A program made the position numbers and the translations under genes. Under the pieces are notes generated by a model, which was not told where the DNA came from, made no database searches, and saw nothing but the letters and a program-made list of their open reading frames with translations. Shown in pieces: positions 46,791-54,558 of a stretch of DNA of 64,000 bases (position 1 is its first letter; each line of letters begins with the position of its first letter). Source of the DNA: Bacteroidota bacterium (GTDB lineage: Bacteria; Bacteroidota; Bacteroidia; Chitinophagales; Chitinophagaceae); NCBI GenBank assembly GCA_947456625.1, contig CANGQJ010000001.1, positions 225,051 through 289,050 on the forward strand, read 5' to 3'.

Positions 46791-49415
46791 ATGGCATTTT
46801 TACTATTATTAACAATAGTTTTTACTCCATTTATATCAAATGCACAGGGTTCCGTAACTAAAAACGCTAAATCCAAGGTTTTAATTGGGGTTAAAAAGGA
46901 CAGTATTGCTACAAAGACGGACACTTTAAAAAAGGATTCCTCTAATATCCAGTCGCTTAGAATGTCCAAAGATAGTTTAGATGGCATTGTGGATTATAAT
47001 GCTGCCGACTCGGGTGTGATGATTATGAAAACAAAGGAATTTTTCCTTTATGGGAATGCTAAAACTGTTTACAAGACTTCGCAACTCGAAGCTGCAAATA
47101 TTATTTTTGATCAAAAAAGTCAAAATATAAGGGCTTACGGCGCTAGGGATACCACTGGGAGTATCATGAGTAATCCTAAGTTTAAGGAAGGTGAAATGGT
47201 GTCCGTAAATGATTCTATTTTTTATAATTTAAAATCTGGGAAGGGACTTACAAAAAACACTAATTTTCAACAAGGCGAAATTTATGTGAATGCTAAAACC
47301 ATGAAAAAAGTGAGTAAGGATGAAGCATATGCCTGGAAAGCCAAATTCACTACCTGCAATTTAGACGAGCCCCATTTTGCTTTTGTAACAAATAAATTGA
47401 AAATTATCACAGATAAAGTGGGCATGTCTGGGCCAATTTATCCCGAATTTGAAGGAGTGCCAATTCCTATTGAAATTCCTTTTGCTATCTTCCCTTTAAC
47501 AAGAGGAAGACATTCTGGTTTTATGGCACCAGCATTTAATACTAGTGAAGACTTTGGAATTGGATTAGAAGGACTTGGATACTATAAAATTTTATCTCCA
47601 ACTGTAGACGCAACAGTTAGAGCAAATATTTATTCTTATGGAGGTTGGAATACCAATTTAAATACCAAATATATTAAGCGTTACAAATATTTAGGCAACT
47701 TTAATTTAGCGTTACAGAATACAAAAATTTTAAATCGAAACACTTCTATTGGTGACGAGTATACAGGTGGGCAAACCTTTATGCTTAATTGGTCGCATCA
47801 AATGGATAATAGGGCATTGCCAGGAACAAATTTTTCGGCCAATGTGAATTTTGGTAGTTCAAAGTACAATTCCTACTTATTAAATAATCCATATCAAAAC
47901 TATCAGAATAGGCTGAGCTCATCTATTTCCTATTCTAAGTCTTGGAATAATTTATATAATTTATCGGTTAACTTAAATCATAGTCAAAATACAAATCAAA
48001 GAACAGTTAGTTTAAGTTTACCTAATATTAACTTTAACGCGCTTACAATTTATCCATTCCAAAAGAAAGATCAAATTGGAGCAGGGAAGTGGTATGAAAA
48101 AATTGGAATTGGATATAATGGATCATTTCAAAATCAGGTAAGTTTTTATGACTCCTCCATGAATTTGAGAAGATTATTGGATACCATGCAATGGGGTGCT
48201 ATACATAGTATTCCTATTTCCTTATCACTTCCTAGTTTGGGAGCCATAAGTATTTCGCCCTCTGTTGGATTTGAGGATAAGTGGTTTGGACAGTCAAACT
48301 TTTTATCTTGGAATTCAAAATTAAAGAAAGTGGATACTGCAATTACAAGAGGATTTTATAATGCACCACATGTAACATTTGGTGTTGGTACATCCACAAG
48401 AATTTTTGGTACTTATAAAATAAAAGGAGAAAATATAGAAGCAATAAGGCATGAAATAAGGCCAACAGTAAGCTTTAATTATACACCTGACCTTGCTGCC
48501 TCTTATCATTATACGGCACAAGTTGATTCCACGGGTCGTAGGTATCGTTTTTCAAAATTTGATGGACTTGGAACAGGAGGTGCTTATTCCGAAGGTACAT
48601 TTGGTGGACTAGGATTTGGAGTAGATAATTTATTGGAAATGAAAGTGAAAGACAAGGCCGATAGCACAGGCGAAACTTTTAAGAAAGTAAAATTAATTGA
48701 AGGCTTTGGGGTAAATTCTAATTATAATTTCTTGGCGGATAGTTTTGCATTAGGAAACTTTACTTTTTATGCAAGGACTTTATTATTCAATCAAATAAAC
48801 ATAAGTTCTAGTTTTAGCTTAGATCCTTATGCAACAGACAAGCAAGGGTTTAGGGTAAATAAATTAGATATTGATCCTACTAAGTTTAAGTTTGGTAATA
48901 TCACAAATGGTGGAATTTCTTTTTCTACTTCTTTTAAAAGTAAAAACACAAAGGATGATGCAAATAAGAAAAAAGATATTCCATTGGATCCTTTTATGAC
49001 ACCAGACGAACAGCAAAGGCAATTGCAATATGTTAAAGCAAATCCAGCCGAGTTTACCGATTTTAATATTCCATGGACTTTAACTGTATCTTATACTTTT
49101 AATTTTAGTAGAACTTTAAGACCAGATTTTTCCGGGTATAATATTTCAACCTTCTCCTCCTTAAATTTTAATGGCGATTTTAGTTTAACGCCTAAATGGA
49201 AAATTGGAGGTACGGGATACATAGACGTTGCGAAAGCTAGTATTCAGCAAATGAGTTTATTTATTACGCGTGAAATGCACTGCTGGCAATTGGCCATTAA
49301 CTTAACCCCAATTGGATTGTATAAATCATTTAGTATTACGGTGAATCCTAAGTCGGGCATTTTAAGAGATTTGAAAATAAATAGAAGCCGAACTTTCTCA
49401 AATAGTACTTATTAG
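46791..49415 (+). CDS. lptD: LPS-assembly protein LptD (Bacteroidota type)
   Basis: An 874-residue outer-membrane protein. The ATG at 46791 gives a clean signal peptide (MAFLLLLTIVFTPFISNAQG). An N-terminal OstA-like jellyroll (about 70-170: FFLYGNAKTVYKTSQLEAANI) precedes a large LptD beta-barrel with ATFTTCN-like KFTTCNLDEPHF and PIEIPFAIFPLTRGRHSGFMAP. It inserts lipopolysaccharide into the outer leaflet together with an LptE-type lipoprotein. It is transcribed away from the amidase/MCE/OstA block and its stop overlaps that of plsC. Confidence 0.88.
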   Translation: MAFLLLLTIVFTPFISNAQGSVTKNAKSKVLIGVKKDSIATKTDTLKKDSSNIQSLRMSKDSLDGIVDYNAADSGVMIMKTKEFFLYGNAKTVYKTSQLEAANIIFDQKSQNIRAYGARDTTGSIMSNPKFKEGEMVSVNDSIFYNLKSGKGLTKNTNFQQGEIYVNAKTMKKVSKDEAYAWKAKFTTCNLDEPHFAFVTNKLKIITDKVGMSGPIYPEFEGVPIPIEIPFAIFPLTRGRHSGFMAPAFNTSEDFGIGLEGLGYYKILSPTVDATVRANIYSYGGWNTNLNTKYIKRYKYLGNFNLALQNTKILNRNTSIGDEYTGGQTFMLNWSHQMDNRALPGTNFSANVNFGSSKYNSYLLNNPYQNYQNRLSSSISYSKSWNNLYNLSVNLNHSQNTNQRTVSLSLPNINFNALTIYPFQKKDQIGAGKWYEKIGIGYNGSFQNQVSFYDSSMNLRRLLDTMQWGAIHSIPISLSLPSLGAISISPSVGFEDKWFGQSNFLSWNSKLKKVDTAITRGFYNAPHVTFGVGTSTRIFGTYKIKGENIEAIRHEIRPTVSFNYTPDLAASYHYTAQVDSTGRRYRFSKFDGLGTGGAYSEGTFGGLGFGVDNLLEMKVKDKADSTGETFKKVKLIEGFGVNSNYNFLADSFALGNFTFYARTLLFNQINISSSFSLDPYATDKQGFRVNKLDIDPTKFKFGNITNGGISFSTSFKSKNTKDDANKKKDIPLDPFMTPDEQQRQLQYVKANPAEFTDFNIPWTLTVSYTFNFSRTLRPDFSGYNISTFSSLNFNGDFSLTPKWKIGGTGYIDVAKASIQQMSLFITREMHCWQLAINLTPIGLYKSFSITVNPKSGILRDLKINRSRTFSNSTY

Positions 49416-50152
49416 TCCTTGTTATTGGCTAAGTAATAATTAGCCATGATATCGTAAACTTCTTTTTTTAATATTTCACTTGTTTTTCCTTGAGGATATA
49501 CTGCAGGTAAAATATGCATTTCTATTTTCCCTAAAGTCAAATACATAGAAGGCTTAGCAGGAAGCATTTTTTTTGTATTTAATAATACAACGGGTACTAT
49601 AGGCTTTTGAGTATCAAAAGACAATTTAAATGCACCATCGTAAAAGGATTTTAGTGGAGCGGAGGTTTTGTTTCTGGTACCTTCGGGATAAATAAGCATG
49701 TCCAAACCGTGGTTTAAAACATGTTTCATTTGTTCATAACTTTCTTGTCTACTTTTGTTGCTTTTGCGGTCTACAAGTACGGTGCCATAAGAGTAAATCC
49801 AGCCAAATATTGGAATGTATGAAAATGATTTTTTTGCAATTGTTTTATTAGCTCTTGGTAAAAAAGGAAAGCTAACAGGGATGTCTAACAAGCTATTGTG
49901 ATTACAAACAACAATTGCATTTTCAAGACCATTAAATACTTCCTTGCCAGTTACTTTAAATCTGATACCTGAAAGTATCATAAATAGGCCCATCCATAAT
50001 TGTGAAAGCCTACGGTGCCACCTTGTTTTATAAGGATCGGGCAATACAATACAAATAAAGTAAAACCATAAAAATATAAACATGGTAGACGCAAACATGA
50101 GCAAAGCCCAAAAGGCTAAGGCTCTAGCAATAATATTTTTTATCAATTTCAT
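49412..50152 (-). CDS. plsC: 1-acyl-sn-glycerol-3-phosphate acyltransferase
   Basis: A 246-residue membrane-bound acyltransferase adding the second acyl chain in phospholipid synthesis. One or two N-terminal transmembrane segments come first. The catalytic motif is NHNSLLD (HxxxxD) and the substrate motif is PEGTRNK. It is convergent with lptD (the stops overlap by 4 bp) and 16 bp downstream of ung on the same strand. Confidence 0.9.
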   Translation of the reverse strand: MKLIKNIIARALAFWALLMFASTMFIFLWFYFICIVLPDPYKTRWHRRLSQLWMGLFMILSGIRFKVTGKEVFNGLENAIVVCNHNSLLDIPVSFPFLPRANKTIAKKSFSYIPIFGWIYSYGTVLVDRKSNKSRQESYEQMKHVLNHGLDMLIYPEGTRNKTSAPLKSFYDGAFKLSFDTQKPIVPVVLLNTKKMLPAKPSMYLTLGKIEMHILPAVYPQGKTSEILKKEVYDIMANYYLANNKD

Positions 50153-50168
50153 ATTTCAATTTCTATTA

Positions 50169-50840
50169 TTATGGCATCCAGTTTATTGGATGTTTATTGT
50201 TTTGAGTTAAATATAAATTAGTACTACTAAAATGTTTGCATCCAAAAAATCCATTGTGAGCACTTAATGGGGAAGGATGTGCGGCTTTTAGTATTTTATG
50301 CTTTGTAGCATCAATTAAAACTTGTTTTTGTTGTGCAAAGTTACCCCATAATAAAAAAACTACTCCTTTTTTTTCTTCAGAAATTAATCTAATCACATCG
50401 TTTGTAAAATCCATCCAACCAATTTTACTATGACTTGCTGGCTCGTTTGCCCTAACTGTTAACGCTGCATTTAATAATAAAACTCCTTGTTGCGCCCACT
50501 TTGTTAAATTTCCAGTATTAGGTATTGGCATGCCAATATCTTTATTTAGTTCCTTGTAAATATTTACAAGCGAGGGAGGTGGTTTTACGCCATCAGGTAC
50601 CGAAAAGCTTAATCCCATTGCTTGTCCAGGGTTATGGTAGGGGTCTTGGCCTAAAATAACTACTTTAACTTCATCAAATGGAGTTTGTTCAAATGCGTTA
50701 AAAATTAAATTTCCTTTTGGATAAATGATACTATTTAAAGCTTTCTCCGTTTTTAAGTGTGCAGTTATTTGAGAAAAATAAGGCTTTGCAAATAGGGGTG
50801 CTAATATTTTTTTCCAACTTTCTTCAATTTTTACATCCAT
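50169..50840 (-). CDS. ung: Uracil-DNA glycosylase, family 1
   Basis: A 223-residue UDG that removes uracil from DNA. The catalytic water-activating loop GQDPYHNPGQAMGLSFSVP carries Asp66; the leucine intercalation loop with the catalytic His is HPSPLSAHNGFFG near residue 190. Full length. Its start codon overlaps the end of the upstream isoprenoid-synthase-like gene by 10 bp, so the two are co-transcribed. Confidence 0.97.
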   Translation of the reverse strand: MDVKIEESWKKILAPLFAKPYFSQITAHLKTEKALNSIIYPKGNLIFNAFEQTPFDEVKVVILGQDPYHNPGQAMGLSFSVPDGVKPPPSLVNIYKELNKDIGMPIPNTGNLTKWAQQGVLLLNAALTVRANEPASHSKIGWMDFTNDVIRLISEEKKGVVFLLWGNFAQQKQVLIDATKHKILKAAHPSPLSAHNGFFGCKHFSSTNLYLTQNNKHPINWMP

Positions 50841-51817
50841 GATTTTTCAATTTTGTATGCAAAACCAATGAGCTTAAAAATATTACGTGGCTTTTCCATG
50901 TCAATGATTAAGGACTTTCTTAGGTATTCATTAAATTTTTTAAAATTGCCGTTTTCGTCTTGTAATTTTTTTAAGTTGTCCAAAGCTAAGTATCCAAAAG
51001 CCGGTATAAAACTTAATTGAGTAATTAATTTATTTTTATCTGCAGTTTTAAAAGGTAATTTTTGGATTGCAATTTTCAAATCACTTACAATTATAAAAAA
51101 AGTGTATTCTAATTCATTATAGGAATTTGCCATGTTTGGAAAGGTATGGACTCCTTCCTGTAAGTCGTTGTAAATATCATACATGTCGTCCATAAACTGA
51201 AGTAAAGCTCCAATTTGATACCAGCTATCATCCATTTGTTTTGAAATGGGCAAGTCTAAATATAAACTACACATTAAAAAACTAAAGCCTCCTTTTCGTA
51301 ATGTAATATCTAAAATTTCGGGTGAAGTTATTTGAGCATTAAATTGTGTAAGTGAATCCTTTTGCGCTTTATGAATAGCTTGTAAAACAAGTTTGTATTT
51401 TTCGGGTTGTTTTGTTCTTTGTAATAATTGAAGGTGGACATCTACTAAAACTTTTGCCTCAAAAATAGTATGTTGGTTATTTAAGGGGTTTTCTAAAAGC
51501 TGGTTTAAATCTGCTTCACTTAGTAAGTTTTGATCCATAATATCGTCATACAAAAAAGTTAAAATAAAAAATAACTTATTAGATATTTGTTCATATGGAG
51601 TAGTGCCTCTTCCTGTAAGTTTTGTAAAAGCATCATTTATTACAATTTGCTGAATTGCCTCGTATCTGCTTGTTTTATCTATTAATGATTTTGTAAACTT
51701 ACCATGATATTGTTCTTCCAATGCTGACATTAAAGCAATAGTTTGCCTAGTTGTTTTTTTGAATTTAAACAAGGCCTTGAAAAGAAGTCTTAATATTTTA
51801 ATAATGAACTTGAACAT
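50831..51817 (-). CDS. Class I isoprenoid-synthase-like protein
   Basis: A 328-residue all-helical protein. LYDDIMDQ (Asp motif at 91-95) and FMDDMYDIYND (210-218) have the position and spacing of the two metal-binding Asp-rich motifs of class I terpene/prenyl synthases. Basic residues follow in TLRKGGFSF. Overall similarity to FPP or squalene synthases is weak and the product is unknown. The frame stays open to a TTG at 51892, but that extension overlaps the tRNA-flank repeat. I start at 51817, with a TAAATTTA box 5 bases before it. Confidence 0.6.
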   Translation of the reverse strand: MFKFIIKILRLLFKALFKFKKTTRQTIALMSALEEQYHGKFTKSLIDKTSRYEAIQQIVINDAFTKLTGRGTTPYEQISNKLFFILTFLYDDIMDQNLLSEADLNQLLENPLNNQHTIFEAKVLVDVHLQLLQRTKQPEKYKLVLQAIHKAQKDSLTQFNAQITSPEILDITLRKGGFSFLMCSLYLDLPISKQMDDSWYQIGALLQFMDDMYDIYNDLQEGVHTFPNMANSYNELEYTFFIIVSDLKIAIQKLPFKTADKNKLITQLSFIPAFGYLALDNLKKLQDENGNFKKFNEYLRKSLIIDMEKPRNIFKLIGFAYKIEKSWM

Positions 51818-51885
51818 GCGGTTAAATTTACTCAATTTTTGGATTACCTCGCTCTTCGAGCTCGGTGATCCATACACCTCAAGTT

Positions 51886-52012
51886 TACCCAAAGCCTTTT
51901 AAAAGATGGATAGATATAGCTCGCTTCGCTCGTTAAATCCATCCACCTTTTGCTTTTGCGGTTTCGTTGTCACATTAAAGCAAGCTTTATGTGCCTCCTT
52001 AAACGCAAAAGC
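51886..52012 (-). repeat. tRNA 3'-flank structured element, copy 3
   Basis: Downstream of tRNA-Arg(UCU) on the minus strand. It has the same plan as copies 1 and 2: outer inverted arms (AAACGCAAAAGC at 52001-52012 with GCTTTTGCG/GTTT at 51952-51964, one bulge) around a hairpin at 51971-51993 with stem CACAT.AAAG/CTTTA.TGTG and a CUUG loop. A second hairpin (GATGGAT/ATCCATC, with the inner word GCGAAGCGAG) and the 14-bp word TACCCAAAGCCTTT at 51886-51899, also found at 28-41, follow. Nothing else is seen between 51893 and the tRNA. Confidence 0.6.
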
Positions 52013-52035
52013 CTGTCACTTTCGTGACAGGCTTT
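52007..52035 (-). terminator. Terminator of tRNA-Arg(UCU)
   Basis: AAAGCCTGTCAC, loop TTTC, GTGACAGGCTTT is a perfect 12-bp stem 2 bases past the tRNA 3' end, followed by T residues on the minus strand. Its GTCAC/GTGAC core is the same as in the tRNA-Leu(CAA) terminator. Confidence 0.88.
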
Positions 52036-52036
52036 G

Positions 52037-52110
52037 TGATTCGGATTGGATTCGAACCAATGGCCCTCATCTTAGAAGGATGACGCTCTATCCAGCTGAG
52101 CTACCGAACC
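52037..52110 (-). tRNA. tRNA-Arg(UCU)
   Basis: A cloverleaf on the minus strand: acceptor GGTTCGG/CCGAATC with one G-U pair, D-arm TAGCTCAGCTGGATAGAGC, anticodon stem TCATC/GATGA around the loop CTTCTAA (anticodon UCU), T-loop TTCGAAT and discriminator A at 52037. CCA is not encoded. It reads AGA and AGG. Confidence 0.96.
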
Positions 52111-52180
52111 CTTTTGCATCCATTTGGAGCTGCAAAATAAGGATAAAATAACCTTAATTCAAAGAAATTTGGTGTATAAA

Positions 52181-52906
52181 TCAATCAGTTGTCATTAAAT
52201 CCCTGATAACCACACTAGCTACAGTACACCCAAATATGGCAGGCATATAGCTTAATGTTCCAATGATTGATTTTTTAGGGAAAGCTTTTTCGGTTACAAT
52301 AATTTTATCCTGATCGGCTTTTTCTGGACTAAAAACAACTTTTAGCCCTTTTTTAATTCCTAAACTTTGCAGCCTTTTTCTTACGTACCTGGCCAAATTA
52401 CATACATAGGTTTTTGAAATATCGGTAACCATAATTTGTGAAGGATCCACCTTTCCGCCAGCTCCCATAGAACTCACAATGGGAAGTTTCATATCTAAAC
52501 ATTTCTTAATTAAAAAAACTTTACAGGAGAGCGTATCAATACAATCCACAACATAATCCCATTTAGCAGATGATAATAGTTCCGTTGTAATTTCATCCTT
52601 AATATACATTTCATGTACAGTTAAATTTAATGCTGGATTAATCTCAAGTAAACGTTTGGACAATACCTGTGCTTTAGGTAAACCCACTGTGGTTTGCAGC
52701 GCTTGAATTTGCCTGTTTACATTACTAGCGTCAACCTTATCATTGTCTACTATAGTAATATTGCCAACACCTGCTCGCACAATCATTTCGGCACAAATAG
52801 CCCCAACACCACCAAGCCCAATCACCAATACTTTTTTTTGCATTAGTCGCTCCATATTTTCGTCTCCTAACATTAATTGTGTTCTACTCATCCAATAAGG
52901 TATCAT
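52181..52906 (-). CDS. tcdA: tRNA threonylcarbamoyladenosine dehydratase TcdA
   Basis: A 241-residue E1-like ThiF-family enzyme converting t6A to its cyclic form ct6A. Opening SRTQLMLGDENMERL and ATP-binding VLVIGLGGVGAICAEMIVRAG are characteristic; DNDKVDASNVNRQ and DCIDTLSCK follow. It acts after TsaD, which is encoded at 32.7 kb. It is divergent from the YCF48-like gene, with 30 bp between the starts. Confidence 0.92.
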   Translation of the reverse strand: MIPYWMSRTQLMLGDENMERLMQKKVLVIGLGGVGAICAEMIVRAGVGNITIVDNDKVDASNVNRQIQALQTTVGLPKAQVLSKRLLEINPALNLTVHEMYIKDEITTELLSSAKWDYVVDCIDTLSCKVFLIKKCLDMKLPIVSSMGAGGKVDPSQIMVTDISKTYVCNLARYVRKRLQSLGIKKGLKVVFSPEKADQDKIIVTEKAFPKKSIIGTLSYMPAIFGCTVASVVIRDLMTTD

Positions 52907-52936
52907 ATTGTATCTTTATTTGAAAATGTATATGTT

Positions 52937-53959
52937 ATGCGAATTTTAAAAATAGTTTTATTAATTCTTTTGGTGAATCAATTGGTTGCGCAAAATACCA
53001 TTAAAATATTAACAGAAAAAAAAGGAGTTAGTTTAAGAGGTTTATCCCTGCCCACCCAAAATGTAATTTGGGCAAGCGGAAGTAAAGGAACGGTTGTAAA
53101 ATCTGTGAATGGAGGACTGGATTTTGAATGGCTACAAGTAAAAGGTTACGAAAACAGAGATTTTCGCTCAATACATGCATGGGACCAAAATGAGGCTGTA
53201 ATAGTTGCTATTGCTTCGCCTGCAGTTATTTTAAAAACTACAGATGGCGGAATTAATTGGAATTTAGTAACTGAAATTTTAGACTCCAATATGTTTTTAG
53301 ATGCTATTCATTTTAAAGATGATTTAAATGGATGGATCGTAGGCGACCCAATTAATAATAACATTTTTTTACTTAACACAAAGGATAAAGGCAATACTTG
53401 GCAGGAGGTTTCGGTGGAATATTTCAAGGGAAGGGTAATACCAGGAGAGGCTTTTTTTGCATCCAGTTCCACTAATATGACACATTCCAAGGATGTCCTA
53501 TTTATGGTAAGCGGAGGAATAGCAAGTAGGCTTTGGATAAATGGAAGTCCAACCAATATTCCTATTATACAAGGAGCAAAATCTACTGGTGCCAATAGCA
53601 TTGCAATATCGCCAGATCAAAATAAAATTTTAATTGTAGGAGGTGACTTTACAAAAGACACAGTAAAAAATGATAATTTTTTATGCTTAATAAAAAAGGT
53701 ATATAAAAACAAAAACCCGCAATGGCAGCAAGCAAAAAAATATCAAAATCCAAATGGCTATCGTTCCTGCATTGAATTTGTTGATAATGATAAAGTCATA
53801 ACCTGTGGTACTTCTGGAGTAGACATTTCAGAAAATGGTGGACAAAATTGGAATTTAATTTCTAGTCAAAGCTTTCATGTAGTTCAGCATCAACCTGGTA
53901 AGCAAGCTGCATTTTTCGCAGGAGCTGGGGGTAAAATTGGGTATTTAAGTTTGGATTAA
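52937..53959 (+). CDS. YCF48/BNR-repeat secreted protein
   Basis: A 340-residue protein with a signal peptide (about 1-19, ending VAQN). It contains beta-propeller repeats of the BNR/YCF48 kind (WASGSKGTVVKSVNGG, ILKTTDGGINWNLV, GNTWQEVSV, ISENGGQNWNLI). Related plant and cyanobacterial proteins assist photosystem assembly; in Bacteroidota the function is unknown. The frame opens at 52877, but the signal peptide begins at the ATG at 52937. A TATCTTTA box lies at 52911-52918. Confidence 0.8.
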   Translation: MRILKIVLLILLVNQLVAQNTIKILTEKKGVSLRGLSLPTQNVIWASGSKGTVVKSVNGGLDFEWLQVKGYENRDFRSIHAWDQNEAVIVAIASPAVILKTTDGGINWNLVTEILDSNMFLDAIHFKDDLNGWIVGDPINNNIFLLNTKDKGNTWQEVSVEYFKGRVIPGEAFFASSSTNMTHSKDVLFMVSGGIASRLWINGSPTNIPIIQGAKSTGANSIAISPDQNKILIVGGDFTKDTVKNDNFLCLIKKVYKNKNPQWQQAKKYQNPNGYRSCIEFVDNDKVITCGTSGVDISENGGQNWNLISSQSFHVVQHQPGKQAAFFAGAGGKIGYLSLD

Positions 53960-54036
53960 GTCCAAAATTTTCGATACTAGAAATATTATAGTATTCCATT
54001 TTTTATATTGTATCACATACCTTAACTTAGTATCAT

Positions 54037-54327
54037 ATGAAAAAGTTTCAAGCAATCATTTCATTTGACATGGACGAGGAGTTTATGACCTTGGTGCCTC
54101 CGCACAGAACTTATATTAATTTCCTTCTAAACAAGGGGGTAATTGATAGTTATGCAGTAAGTATGGAAACTCAAAATTCTTGGATTACTATAAATGCCAA
54201 TACCAAAAAAGAGGTAAAAGATATATTGGATAAGTCCCCTTTGGCTAAATACTGGACCTATGAAATAGTGGAATTATTTGTTTATGATAGCCAATCTACT
54301 AGGCTTCCAGCAGTTCAATTAAATTAA
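54037..54327 (+). CDS. YCII/muconolactone-isomerase-like small protein
   Basis: A 96-residue protein with the pattern of a dimeric alpha-beta barrel: MKKFQAIISFDMDEEFMTLVPPHRTYINFLLNKGVI, then DSYAVSMET, then IVELFVYDS. The active-site His/Asp pair of true YCII proteins is not clearly present apart from the PPHRTY histidine. Function unknown. A TAACTTAG -7-like sequence ends 6 bases before the ATG. Confidence 0.65.
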   Translation: MKKFQAIISFDMDEEFMTLVPPHRTYINFLLNKGVIDSYAVSMETQNSWITINANTKKEVKDILDKSPLAKYWTYEIVELFVYDSQSTRLPAVQLN

Positions 54328-54338
54328 TTCATCTTTTT

Positions 54339-54370
54339 TTTGGGTATTTAAGATTTGACCCTTATTTTTG
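54339..54370 (+). promoter_or_regulatory. Promoter of tRNA-Val(UAC)
   Basis: TTTG at 54339-54342, a 20-base spacer and TATTTTTG at 54363-54370 match both boxes of the Bacteroidota consensus TTTG-N19-21-TAnnTTTG. The tRNA 5' end lies 19 bases downstream. Confidence 0.75.
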
Positions 54371-54389
54371 CACTCCTCAAAAGGGAAAA

Positions 54390-54464
54390 GGGAGCATAGC
54401 TCAGTTGGTTCAGAGCATCTCGTTTACACCGAGAGGGTCCGCGGTTCGAGCCCGTGTGCTCCCA
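54390..54464 (+). tRNA. tRNA-Val(UAC)
   Basis: A cloverleaf with acceptor GGGAGCA/TGCTCCC, D-arm TAGCTCAGTTGGTTCAGAGC, anticodon stem TCTCG/CGAGA around the loop TTTACAC (anticodon UAC), T-loop TTCGAGC and discriminator A. CCA is not encoded. Unlike the other three tRNAs, its 3' flank lacks the structured repeat and has only a plain terminator. Confidence 0.96.
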
Positions 54465-54478
54465 CAACAAAATCACTT

Positions 54479-54518
54479 AAAATCCTCAACATTACTCAAA
54501 AAAGTGTTGAGGATTTTT
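54479..54518 (+). terminator. Terminator of tRNA-Val
   Basis: AAAATCCTCAACA pairs with TGTTGAGGATTTTT (13 bp) across a 13-base loop and ends in T residues, 15 bases after the tRNA. Confidence 0.9.
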
Positions 54519-54558
54519 GCTTTATAGACTTCTGCTTTTTTGAACTAATTTTATAACT

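Noticed and set aside
51906..52151. 81-residue open frame on the plus strand
   Set aside because: It covers the antisense of tRNA-Arg, its terminator and the flank repeat.
54368..54556. 62-residue open frame on the plus strand
   Set aside because: It reads through tRNA-Val and its terminator; the peptide is the usual by-product of translating a tRNA.
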